A stretch of DNA of 64,000 nt. Source: Gammaproteobacteria bacterium (GTDB lineage Bacteria; Pseudomonadota; Gammaproteobacteria; Xanthomonadales; SZUA-5). Numbering within the stretch: the stretch's first letter is position 1; each line of letters opens with the position of its first letter. This document shows, in pieces, positions 8,568 to 18,059 of the stretch. The stretch is from assembly GCA_030430155.1 (NCBI GenBank), contig JAUIFV010000006.1:1-64000 (forward strand), written 5' to 3'. Both the position numbers and the translations under genes were made by a program. The notes under the pieces were generated by a model, which saw only the letters and a program-made list of their open reading frames with translations, was not told where the DNA came from and searched no databases.

Positions 8568-10957
8568 CTACTGACTGCGCAGGGCTTCGACCGGGTTGAC
8601 GGCTGCGCTTTGAGAGCCGGGATCAGGGCGGCGAGGGTGGCGCAGGCCAGCAGCAGGCCGGTGGCGGCGGCCAACACCCAGGGCTGTTGCTCTTCGAGCG
8701 CGTACAGCTGGTTTTGCAGCAGCTGCAGTATCGCCCAGGCCCCCAAAAGCCCGGCGCCTACGCCGACGCTCAGCGAGCGCACGCTGTCGCCCAGCGCGGC
8801 ACGCACCAGGGTCTTGGGGCGCGCCCCGATGGCCAGGCGCAGGCCGAACTCGGCCACCCGCTGCTGCTGGCGTAGCGCAGCAACGGCATACACGCCCGCT
8901 GCGGCAAGCAGCAGCGCAGCCAGGGCAAATGCGCCGACGGTGCCGGCGAAAAAGCGTGCCGGCGCCAGTTCGTCGTCGATCTCCGCGCTGAGTGCAAAGA
9001 TGCGCGTGGTGGCTTCGTTTTGATCGACCGCGTAGAGCGCGTCCTTGAACAGGTTGTCGATGCCGGCGATCGGTTGGTCGCTGCGCAGCAGGAAGGTCAT
9101 CGCCATGCTCGGCTGCGCATCGAAGGGGATCCACGCTTCCGGCCCTGCCGGCAGGCGCAGACCGCGATTGCTGACGTCCGCGCTAACCCCGATCACCCGA
9201 TGCGGGAGACTCAGCTCGTTGTTCAAGGGCAGCTCGATGGTCTGGTTGAGCGCCGACTGATTGCCGTACAAACGCTGCGCCAGCGCCTGGTTGATCACCA
9301 CCACAGGCTCGGCGCCGTCGCGATCGCTGTCGGCGATGGCGCGGCCGGCCAGCAGCGGAATCTGCAGCAGCTGTTGATAATCGGTAGAAACCCGGCGCAG
9401 GCCCAGGGTGATGGGCTCGGCGTAGGCATCGTCGTTGGCCTTGAGCTCCACGCTGCTGCTGCCGATCACCGACAGCGGCGCGGCGCTGGTGACCGCGACC
9501 TGATCGGCACCCGGGATGGCACGCAGCTGTTCAACCAGCGCGGCGGCGAACTGGCGCTGCTGCTGCGCGCCGTCGCCGTGGAAAAGCTGCATGGCGTGGA
9601 CCTGCTGGTGCGCAAAACCGGGATCGACCTGCCGCAGCTGCAGGAAGCTGTACAGCAGCACCCCGCCCGCGCACAAACTGACCGTGGACAGAGCCACCCC
9701 CAGGGTGGGCAGCCAGCTGCGCGAGTGCGAGTCGCCGAGCACGCTGCGCGCGCCGCCGCGTATTGCCTCTTGCGCCTGACCGCGCAGGCGCAGCGAACCG
9801 GCAGCTGCGGCCAGCAGCGGCGCCGCCAGGGCCAGTGCGGCGACGAACAGCCACAGCGGCTGATCGACGGCGATGGCATTGCTGCGTGGCAGGCTGCCCG
9901 CGGCCAGCTCGCGTAGCGTCTGCACGCTCAGACTGGTCAGCAGCGCGCCCAGGGCCACGGCGAACAGCGACAGCAGGGCGATCTCCAGCAGCAGCGCCAG
10001 ATACACCCGGGCACGACTGGCGCCCAGGGCCTGCAGCACCGCAAACTGCTGGCGCCGGGCGATTTGCCGGGCATCAATCAATATCGCCACGTTGGCACAG
10101 GCGATCAGCAGCACCAGCATGGCCACCGCAAAGGCGCCCCACAGCACCCCGCGCACATCACCCACCTGCACGCTGAGCAAGTCGCGCGTGCCCAGCGTCC
10201 AGCGGCCATCTTCCAGCGCGTGGCGTTGCGTCAGCTCGGCGCTGATCGCCGCGAGCTGCGCATCCACCTGTGTGGTAGACAGCGCCGGATCCAGACGCGC
10301 ATGCGCATACAGAAATCGCGCGGTGTGGGTCCAGGCCTGCTCCAACGGGTAGGCGCCGGCCGCCAGCGGCAGCCACACCTGTACCCGGGCCCCCGGCGCG
10401 TTGTAGTCCGCAGGCATCACCCCGACCACCTCCATCATCCCGGCGCTGGTGTTGAAGCGTTGACCGATCACCTGCTCACTGCCGCCATGGCCCTGCTGCC
10501 ACTCGGCGTGGGAAAGAATCACTGCAGTGGCGCCTGGCACATGGTCGTCGCTGTTGAACCAACGTCCCAATGCCGGCGGCGTGGCCATGGTCGAGAAGAA
10601 GCCGGAGCTGACGCTGACCGAGCGCAGCTCGCGCGGACGCTGCTCGCTGAGCACGGTCATCCCGCCCCACACGTAGTAGCCGAAGTCGGTAAAGGGCGAC
10701 GGTCCGGTATCGAGCCGCGCCGCCTCCAGCGGAGTCAACGCGCCCTGCTGCTGGCCGGCAGCGGGATTGGCGCTCTCCACCACCACCAGCTGCTCAGCAT
10801 CCGGGTAGGGCAGACTGCCGAGCACGCCGCGCAGTACCGCGAACATGGTCGCGCTGATCGCGATGCCCAGTGCCAGCATCAGCACGCTGGCGACGCTGAA
10901 GCCCTTGGACTGAAGCAGGCGCCGCAGCGCATAGCGCAGGTCGGTTGTCAAAGGCAT
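8568..10957 (-). CDS. MacB/FtsX-like (ADOP-type) ABC transporter permease with probable C-terminal frameshift
   Basis: MPLTTDLRYALRRLLQSKGFSVASVLMLALGIA; multiple TM segments. In-frame ORF runs to 8282 with junk C-terminus, whereas the expected NPVEALRSQ* ending lies in another frame at 8568. Confidence 0.8.
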
Positions 10958-11100
10958 GGCAGTTACTGGGCGGCTGGACTGAACCTGATCTGAGCAGATT
11001 GCGTGCCAACCGCCTGTGACCCCCGTGCTGGGGCGATTCATCCCCCACTGCGTCGGCCCATCTGTTCGCCAGCGGGCGCGATTGTTCATTTTCGGCGCGG

Positions 11101-11411
11101 CACTAGGGACTCCCTGAACAATGCACGCGAGCCGCGTTGCGAGTCCAAATCGTCTGCCCCCGTCACCAACAAGCAGGGGCGCAGCCCCCGAGAGGCATAG
11201 TCATTCTATGTCCGAGGGCTGCAACGCCGCAGCAGGCGCTGGGCCTCCAGAACTCACGGGACAGCACCTGAGAAGCCCGCCAGCTGCGTTGGACGTCTTG
11301 CTCAGAGCGCAGGCTTTGACCTGCGACGCCCGCCTTGCTGGCGAACCCCCTTCTCAGCAAGACATGGAGGTGCCGTCGCGGCCACGTGCATTGTTCAGGG
11401 AGTCCCTAGTG
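11101..11411. mobile_element. MITE-like element, 27-bp perfect terminal inverted repeats
   Basis: cactagggactccctgaacaatgcacg (11101-11127) is the exact reverse complement of 11385-11411; no transposase ORF inside. Confidence 0.8.
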
Positions 11412-11575
11412 TGGTGAACCATTAATTCGTTGACTTTAGTTCCGATGGACAATTCCGGAGGCAAGGCGCGAGGAGGAGGCATAGCAGGGCTATGGTGACG
11501 ACGAGCAACGCAGCATTCAGGGAATTGGCTCACTAGCGCGGTGAATTCAAGGCATTAATGGTTCACCACACTAGG
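11405..11575. mobile_element. MITE-like element with 22-bp perfect terminal inverted repeats
   Basis: cctagtgtggtgaaccattaat (11405-11426) and attaatggttcaccacactagg (11554-11575); a shorter relative is at 28724-28819. Confidence 0.85.
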
Positions 11576-11684
11576 CCACCACCAGAGCCGACGTGAGCAC
11601 GGCGCAAAGCCCAGCCTTGACCTGCATCATTCGCCGTTTATGCGCAGTTCGCTAATATCGGGGGCAGTACAGAGGAGATCGAGT

Positions 11685-11999
11685 ATGTCCGCCAAGCCCA
11701 CCAACCGCCGCCGTTTTCTGGTCCAGTCCGCCGTCGCGCTGAGCAGCGTGCCGCTGGTCGCCGAGCTGCTGCGCCAGAATGCCCACGCCGCGCTGCCGAT
11801 GCTGCCCCTGGACAACGCCCAGGCCAAAGCCCTGCAGTATGTAGAGGACGCCAAGGAAACCACCAGTCCGGCCTTCAAGGAAGGCAGCAACTGCGCCAAC
11901 TGTCAGCTGTTCGTCGCCGACACCGGCGCCTGCAACATCTTCCCCGGCTTCGCCGTCACCCCCGAAGGCTGGTGTGCCGCCTGGGCCTTGAAGCAATAA
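11685..11999 (+). CDS. High-potential iron-sulfur protein (HiPIP), Tat-exported
   Basis: Twin-Arg leader NRRRFL; Cys pattern NCANCQLF...GACNIFPG...GWCAAW. Confidence 0.92.
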   Translation: MSAKPTNRRRFLVQSAVALSSVPLVAELLRQNAHAALPMLPLDNAQAKALQYVEDAKETTSPAFKEGSNCANCQLFVADTGACNIFPGFAVTPEGWCAAWALKQ

Positions 12000-12230
12000 G
12001 CAACGTAGCACCCGACGCCGCAACGACCCCAAGCGGCGCCGAGCTCGGCGTGGACCGTGAGCGTCTCAGCGCACCTTCCGCGCCTTTTCTTTGCTCTGAA
12101 CCTGCCGCTGTGCGGAGCGGCCCGCTGCCGCCAGACGCTGCTGCGACCGGTGTCGCCAAGGTTGCTGCTGATAGCGATTGCGTGCATTTGACGCCTCTGT
12201 ATCATCGCGCCAATCAGCGAGGGGCAGGCG

Positions 12231-13142
12231 ATGACTATAGACAGCTATACGACGACGTTGCGCGGCAAGCGCGTCGTTGATTTCAAAATGGGCGACAAGG
12301 CCGGCGATACCGACGTCGTATATCGGCTCTGTCAGGAGTACGACTGCGAAGAGACCCAATCTGAGCTTCTCGATCATTTTCTGTCCCAGATCGATCCAGC
12401 GAAGCTTGAGGCGTTGGTCATCGGACCCTGGAGCGAAGCCTACGATGAGGGTCCGCAGGGCTATTTGGATTCGCTAGTAGAGCGGCAACCCCAACTGACC
12501 GGCTTAAAAGCGTTGTTTGTGGGCGACATGACCTTCGAGGACTGTGAGATCTCCTGGATCAATCAATGCCCATACAACGATCTGCTGGTCGCCTTTCCCG
12601 GGTTGGAGAGTTTGCGCATCAGAGGGACCATCGATCTGGTCCTCGAGCCTTTCGAACACTCGGAATTGCGCAGTCTGGCAGTGGAAAGCGGCGGAATGCC
12701 GCTGAGCATCCTCAATGCGATCGGCGCCTCGCGGCTTCCCGCACTCACCCACCTGGAACTCTGGCTGGGCGACGACAACTACGGCTACGACGCCACACTG
12801 CAGGACATCCAAAGGGTCATCGAGGCCACGCAGCCGCAGCGCCTGCGCTACCTGGGTCTGCGCAACAGCCAGGGCACGGACCAACTGGCAAGCTGGCTGG
12901 CCACCCAACCCTGGCTGGCCGGCCTGGAGACGCTGGATCTGTCTCTGGGCACGTTGGGCGACATCGGGGCCGAGGCGCTTTGCGCGAGTCCTCACATTAA
13001 TGGCTTGTCACGCCTGGACCTGAGCCACCATTACGTCAGCGATCAATGGCAGAGCAAGCTGAGGCAGCTTCCGCTGACGGTGGTGCTGGATGAGCCGATG
13101 GACGAGGACGATGGCGAGCGCTATGTCGCTGTCTCCGAATGA
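12231..13142 (+). CDS. STM4015 family protein (leucine-rich-repeat-like)
   Basis: LRIRG..., LTHLELWLGDDNYGYDATL, LRYLGLRNS, LETLDLSLGTLGDIGAEAL, LDLSHHYVSD, RYVAVSE C-terminus; gene order matches STM4011-4015 cassette. Confidence 0.85.
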   Translation: MTIDSYTTTLRGKRVVDFKMGDKAGDTDVVYRLCQEYDCEETQSELLDHFLSQIDPAKLEALVIGPWSEAYDEGPQGYLDSLVERQPQLTGLKALFVGDMTFEDCEISWINQCPYNDLLVAFPGLESLRIRGTIDLVLEPFEHSELRSLAVESGGMPLSILNAIGASRLPALTHLELWLGDDNYGYDATLQDIQRVIEATQPQRLRYLGLRNSQGTDQLASWLATQPWLAGLETLDLSLGTLGDIGAEALCASPHINGLSRLDLSHHYVSDQWQSKLRQLPLTVVLDEPMDEDDGERYVAVSE

Positions 13143-14279
13143 GTGGTGAATGATCACACGTGGATTCTGGTAGGACCACGCGACAGCCGCCGCATTGAGC
13201 TGATGCAGCGCGCGCTGATCGCTCAGGGGCACGGCCCTGCGCCGGTCGTCGATTACATCGATCTGCTGCAGGATCCAGATCGTCTCGCCGAGCAGGTTGC
13301 ACTGCATCCGCATGCGACCATCAAGCTGGAGTCGCCTGGGGAAGCAGCCGACCTGCATCATTGCTTGGTCGTCAGAGGCTGGGAGCTTACTGGCCAGCGC
13401 GGACCCCGACCGCAGCGGGCGCAACACGGCGAACTGCGTGATCAGCATCTGTGGTTTGCCGGATTTCGCGATTTGCTCGAAAGGCTCCCCTCGTCCCTTC
13501 GCTATCTCAATTCGCCCGAATCGCTGCTGCAGTTGATCGACAAGAGCGAGTGCCAACGGCGATTGCTGGACCACGGGGTCGCCGCCCCAGATTTCTATGG
13601 ACCGGTCACCTGCCACGAGCAGTTGCGCCTGAAGCTGCGCGAGGTGGGCTGCAGAGCGGCATTCGTGAAGGCCCGCTACGGATCTTCCGCGGCCGGCGTG
13701 CTCGCCTACCGGCAGGGCCCGATGGGCGAGGAGATAGTCACTACGTCCAGCGAGCTATGCCGGAATCGCGGCGAACTGCGCCTGTACAACAACCTCCGCT
13801 TGCGCCGCTACCGCGATTCTGACGATATCGCTGCGTTGGTCGACGCCATTGCCGGGCAGGGTGCCTACGTGGAGCGCTGGATCGCCAAACCCAGGGCTGG
13901 TCCACCGCATATGGGTAGCTTCGACATTCGCGTCGTAGCGCTAGACAGCAATCCGCGACACAGGCTGGCTCGGGTCGGCAAAGGTCCGATGACCAACCTG
14001 CACCTGGGCAACAAGCGAGCTGACGTGACTGCGGTCCTGGATCGCAGCGAGATTCGTGTGCTTGAACGCAGCGTGGCGAGCGTCGGCGCCGTGTTTCCGC
14101 GCTGCCGCGCGCTGGGCATCGACATCATCGTCCGCGGCTCGCGCTACTGGGTCGTTGAAGTCAATGGCTTTGGCGACCTGCTGCTGGGGCAGCGCTGGCT
14201 AGGCTTGGGCACGTACGAAGATCAAGCGCAATGGCTGGAACGCAACCCGCAGCGAGACTCTGCACCATGTCTGCACTGA
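13143..14279 (+). CDS. STM4014 family protein (ATP-grasp/RimK-like)
   Basis: GTG start next to the previous stop; FVKARYGSSAAGVLAY, YVERWIAKPR...FDIRVVAL, GIDIIVRGSRYWVVEVNGFGDLLL ATP-grasp motifs. Confidence 0.82.
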   Translation: MVNDHTWILVGPRDSRRIELMQRALIAQGHGPAPVVDYIDLLQDPDRLAEQVALHPHATIKLESPGEAADLHHCLVVRGWELTGQRGPRPQRAQHGELRDQHLWFAGFRDLLERLPSSLRYLNSPESLLQLIDKSECQRRLLDHGVAAPDFYGPVTCHEQLRLKLREVGCRAAFVKARYGSSAAGVLAYRQGPMGEEIVTTSSELCRNRGELRLYNNLRLRRYRDSDDIAALVDAIAGQGAYVERWIAKPRAGPPHMGSFDIRVVALDSNPRHRLARVGKGPMTNLHLGNKRADVTAVLDRSEIRVLERSVASVGAVFPRCRALGIDIIVRGSRYWVVEVNGFGDLLLGQRWLGLGTYEDQAQWLERNPQRDSAPCLH

Positions 14280-15091
14280 GCGATCCCAATATGAATGAGG
14301 TGGTGGGTCAGGACGATCTGGTGTTGATTACGCTCGATACACTGCGCTATGACGCTGCCCAGCGCTGCTTTGAAGAGGGCCGATTGCCCGTGCTGAGCCG
14401 TTTTCTGCCCGCCGAGGGTTGGGAAAAGCGTCACACGCCCGCTAGCTTCACCTACGCGGCGCACGCCGCCTTCTTTGCCGGTTTCCTGCCCACTCCGGCC
14501 GCCCCGGGTCCGCACTCGCGGCTATTCGCGCTGGCCTTCGAAGGCAGCCAATCAACCGCTCAACAGACCTTTGTTTTTCAGGGCAGTGACAACATCGTGC
14601 AAGGTCTGGCGCAGACCGGCTACCGCACCATCTGTATTGGCGGCGTCGGATTCTTCAACAAGCGCAATCCTCTTGGCTCGACATTGCCTGGACTGTTCGA
14701 TGAAAGCTACTGGAGTCCGCGCTATGGCGTGGCTGAACCGCGATCCACAGAGAATCAGGTGTCGTTTGCCTGCAGTCGCTTGAGCGAGGCGGATCTGAAT
14801 AAACAGCGCTGCTTCTTATTCATCAACGTTGCGGCTTTGCATCAACCAAATCGCTGCTATCTTCCGTCCAGTAGTGGCGATGATTTCGAGTCCCACTGCG
14901 CTGCATTGAGCTACGTCGATGGCGCGTTGAAGCCGCTGTTTGACTGCCTGAGAAAGCGCAACCGCAGCTTCGTTATCGTTTGCTCCGATCACGGCACCGC
15001 CTATGGTGAAGACGGCTACTACGGTCATCGTCTCGCACATGAGGTGGTCATGACCGTCCCCTACACCCATTTCCGCCTGAACCATGACTGA
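14267..15091 (+). CDS. STM4013/SEN3800 family hydrolase (alkaline-phosphatase/sulfatase fold)
   Basis: LVLITLDTLRYDAA, HTPASFTYAAHAAFFAGFLP, IVCSDHGTAYGEDGYYGHRLAHEVVMTVP. Confidence 0.85.
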   Translation: MSALSDPNMNEVVGQDDLVLITLDTLRYDAAQRCFEEGRLPVLSRFLPAEGWEKRHTPASFTYAAHAAFFAGFLPTPAAPGPHSRLFALAFEGSQSTAQQTFVFQGSDNIVQGLAQTGYRTICIGGVGFFNKRNPLGSTLPGLFDESYWSPRYGVAEPRSTENQVSFACSRLSEADLNKQRCFLFINVAALHQPNRCYLPSSSGDDFESHCAALSYVDGALKPLFDCLRKRNRSFVIVCSDHGTAYGEDGYYGHRLAHEVVMTVPYTHFRLNHD

Positions 15092-16442
15092 TCGCTCGCT
15101 CGGTGCGATGCTGCAGCTGCAGCCCTATCAAGCCTACTCCTACGCCTACCCGCACAAGTCCAGCTACCGAGCGCTAAAACCGTCCTTGGACCTGGAGGCG
15201 CTCTGGTCCGACGAAGACAAGCGCGCGCTGTTCCTGTACTTGCATATCCCCTTCTGCAGCTATCGCTGCGGCTTCTGCAATCTGTTTGCCTTGGCCAGAC
15301 CTGCCGCTGAGACGGTTGAACGCTATCTACATCAGATCGAGCAGCAGCTGCGGGTGACTGCAGCCGCGCTGGGGCCACATCAGTTCGCCCGCTTGGCGAT
15401 CGGCGGTGGTACGCCCAGCTACCTGCAGGAGGAGCAGCTGGCCAGACTATTCGCGGCGGTGGATCGCTACGCATCGATCGAGTTGGGCCGGGTCGGCGGT
15501 GGGATCGAGGTTTCGCCGGAGACACTGAGTGTTGAGAAGTTGCGGATTTGCCGCGACGCGGGGCTGGAGCGGGTCAGCATGGGTGTGCAGAGTTTCAACG
15601 ACACTGAGGTGCGGGCGCTGATCCGGCCGCAACAGCGCAGTGTGGTGGAGAGATCCATCGGATTGATCCGTGAACAGGGCTTCCCGATTCTCAATCTGGA
15701 CCTGATCTACGGAATCGAAGGCCAGAGTCGGCACAGCTTCCTGGCTTCGATAGAAAGTGCGCTCAGCTTCGCTCCGGAGGAGCTCTACCTCTACCCTCTT
15801 TACGTCCGTCCGCAGACCGGTCTGCAGAGGAGCCGCAGCGGTCGGCGTGTGCGCCTATTCGAGATCTTGCCGGAGCCAGTCGAAGACCGACTGTCGCTGT
15901 ACCAGGCCGGTCGCGAGTTGCTGATCTCGCGCGGTTATGAACAGGTGTCGATGCGCATGTTCACCGCGCCCGGCAGGTCCGGCCCCGCGACTCCCGACTA
16001 TCGCTGTCAGGATGACGGCATGGTTGGTGTCGGCTGCGGCGCGCGTTCGTACACTCGCCGGTTGCACTATTCCAGCGAGTACGGTGTCAGTCGCTCGTCG
16101 GTGGCCGATATCCTTGGCGACTACCTGCGCCGACCCAGCGAGTCCTTCGCCAGTGTGGATCATGGGTTCGTGCTTGATCTGGACGAAAGGCGGCGGCGCT
16201 ACCTGATCCAGTCGCTGTTGATTCGGCCCGGATTGAGTCACGCCGAGTACCGCGCGCGCTTCCACGACAGCTGCTATGCGCACTACCCGCAACTGCTGGA
16301 GCTGTTGGATTTCGAATTGGCTACCGATAGCGATGGCGTCATCTCGCTCTCGCCTCAAGGGCTGGCCAGAGCAGACACCATCGGGCCGTGGCTGGCTTCG
16401 TCGAAGGTGAACGAGTTGATGCAGGACTATGAATACGCCTAG
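15084..16442 (+). CDS. STM4012 family radical SAM protein (HemN-like)
   Basis: YLHIPFCSYRCGFCNLF radical SAM cluster, LAIGGGTPSYL, SMGVQSFND. Confidence 0.88.
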   Translation: MTDRSLGAMLQLQPYQAYSYAYPHKSSYRALKPSLDLEALWSDEDKRALFLYLHIPFCSYRCGFCNLFALARPAAETVERYLHQIEQQLRVTAAALGPHQFARLAIGGGTPSYLQEEQLARLFAAVDRYASIELGRVGGGIEVSPETLSVEKLRICRDAGLERVSMGVQSFNDTEVRALIRPQQRSVVERSIGLIREQGFPILNLDLIYGIEGQSRHSFLASIESALSFAPEELYLYPLYVRPQTGLQRSRSGRRVRLFEILPEPVEDRLSLYQAGRELLISRGYEQVSMRMFTAPGRSGPATPDYRCQDDGMVGVGCGARSYTRRLHYSSEYGVSRSSVADILGDYLRRPSESFASVDHGFVLDLDERRRRYLIQSLLIRPGLSHAEYRARFHDSCYAHYPQLLELLDFELATDSDGVISLSPQGLARADTIGPWLASSKVNELMQDYEYA

Positions 16443-17325
16443 CCACCTGACAGTGCTCTATCGCGGCAAGCTGAGTAGTTGCAACTACGCCTGCGACTAC
16501 TGCCCCTTCGCCAAGACCTACGACTCGCGCGCGGCGCTGGATGAGGACGCCGCGGACCTGCTGCGCTTTGTCGACTGGGTCGGCGAGCAGCCCCATGCGG
16601 TGTCGGTATTGTTCACGCCCTGGGGAGAGGGGCTGGTCCGAAAGCATTACCGCGAAGCCATGGTTCGCCTGAGTCGACTGGAGCATCTACGTCGCGTCGC
16701 GATCCAGACCAATCTATGTGTGGGTCTGCGCTGGTTGGACTTGGCTGACCACCGCAAACTGGCGCTATGGTGCACCTTTCATCCGTCTCAAGTGTCCCGC
16801 TCGGCATTTGTTCGGCGCTGTATGCAGCTCAGTCGGCGTGGGATTCGCTACAGCGTCGGGATGGTTGCGCTGCAGGCGCACATGGATGAGATCGACATGC
16901 TCCGCGCTGAAGTGCCTGTCGAAGTGCCGATGTGGATCAACGCCTATGACCAGCGGACGGCCGATTACTACAGCGAACAACAGGTCGAGCGATTGCAGGT
17001 TCTCGATCCACATTTTCGCTACAACCTTGATCCGGGCGACAGCAAGGGCGCTCCTTGTCGCACTGGGGAGGACGTAATCACTGTAGACGGCGAAGGCAAC
17101 GTGACCCGCTGCCACTTCGTCGCCGAACCATTGGGCAATCTTTACGACCAGAGCTATTTGGCCAAGCTGCAGCCGCGCGCGTGTCCGAACCGCTGCTGTG
17201 ACTGCTTCATCGGTTACGTCCATCGCAAGGATCTGCCCTTTCAGCGCGACTACGCGGAAGGCTTGCTGGAGCGCATCCGGTTGCCGCGGGTGAGCCGCGA
17301 AATGGAGAGATTCTCGACTTGGTAG
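16429..17325 (+). CDS. STM4011 family radical SAM protein with SPASM-like Cys-rich C-terminus
   Basis: CNYACDYCPF radical SAM motif; C-terminal CRTGEDVITVDGEGNVTRCHF...ACPNRCCDCFIGY. Confidence 0.88.
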   Translation: MNTPSHLTVLYRGKLSSCNYACDYCPFAKTYDSRAALDEDAADLLRFVDWVGEQPHAVSVLFTPWGEGLVRKHYREAMVRLSRLEHLRRVAIQTNLCVGLRWLDLADHRKLALWCTFHPSQVSRSAFVRRCMQLSRRGIRYSVGMVALQAHMDEIDMLRAEVPVEVPMWINAYDQRTADYYSEQQVERLQVLDPHFRYNLDPGDSKGAPCRTGEDVITVDGEGNVTRCHFVAEPLGNLYDQSYLAKLQPRACPNRCCDCFIGYVHRKDLPFQRDYAEGLLERIRLPRVSREMERFSTW

Positions 17326-17383
17326 GGGACGCTGGGCACGCCCAGCGCATACACTTCCGACTCTTGAAGCTAAGGAGCAGGCA

Positions 17384-17593
17384 ATGGGTGCGACCAAGGC
17401 GATCGGACTGGTGTTGATGGTGCTCGGCGGGGTGCTGCTGTATTTCGGCTACCAGTCCACCGAGTCCTTCCGCGAGCAGCTGGTGGAGGGGCTGACCGGG
17501 CGCTATAGCGACGAAACGATGCGCTATCTGATCGGCGGCGCGGCTGCTGCTGCGGTGGGTCTGGTGCTGCTGATCATGGGCAAGGGTCGCTGA
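17384..17593 (+). CDS. DUF3185-like small membrane protein
   Basis: 69 aa, two TM helices: IGLVLMVLGGVLLYFGYQSTESF...GLVLLIMG. Confidence 0.75.
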   Translation: MGATKAIGLVLMVLGGVLLYFGYQSTESFREQLVEGLTGRYSDETMRYLIGGAAAAAVGLVLLIMGKGR

Positions 17594-17612
17594 CCGCCCT
17601 AGAATTCAGCGT

Positions 17613-18056
17613 TCAGCTGTGAGCTTCCACTTCCAGCACCATATCGTTGATCGCCACCACCTTGACTCGTTCACCGGCGGATAGATCCGGACCGCTGACG
17701 CTCCATAGTGCGTCGCCGATCTTTACCTTGCCGCGGCCGTTCTCGATGGCGCTATGCAGCACATGCACCTGGCCGACCATCTGCGCCAGCTTCTTGTTCA
17801 GCAGCGGCTGATCGCTGGCCTCGGTGTTGTACTTGGCACGCAGGTGCCGGTAGTAGAGGGCGAAGGCGAACGAGAGTACGGCGAAGGCGACGGCCTGCAG
17901 CGGCCAGGGCAACGCCGGCACCAGCCACACCGCAGTCCCGACGATCAGCGCGGCCAGTCCAAACCAGATCAGGAAAACGCCGGGTGCGGCCAGCTCGGCA
18001 ATCAGCAGCAGGAAACCGATTGCCAGCCACCACTGCCAGACGGTCAGATCCAACAC
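17613..18056 (-). CDS. NfeD family protein
   Basis: N-terminal TM helices and C-terminal OB-like region (GKVKIGDALWSVSGPDLSAGERVKVVAI), next to an SPFH protein. Confidence 0.88.
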   Translation of the reverse strand: MLDLTVWQWWLAIGFLLLIAELAAPGVFLIWFGLAALIVGTAVWLVPALPWPLQAVAFAVLSFAFALYYRHLRAKYNTEASDQPLLNKKLAQMVGQVHVLHSAIENGRGKVKIGDALWSVSGPDLSAGERVKVVAINDMVLEVEAHS

Positions 18057-18059
18057 GGC

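Noticed and set aside
12037-12050. CGCCGAGCTCGGCG palindrome after HiPIP
   Set aside because: Perfect dyad, but short and GC-rich, expected by chance at this composition; no supporting context.
15084-16442. STM4012-like protein as coproporphyrinogen dehydrogenase HemN or chaperone HemW
   Set aside because: The CxxxCxxC motif and core resemble HemN, but the N- and C-terminal regions and the cassette context fit the STM4012 family; no haem biosynthesis genes are nearby.
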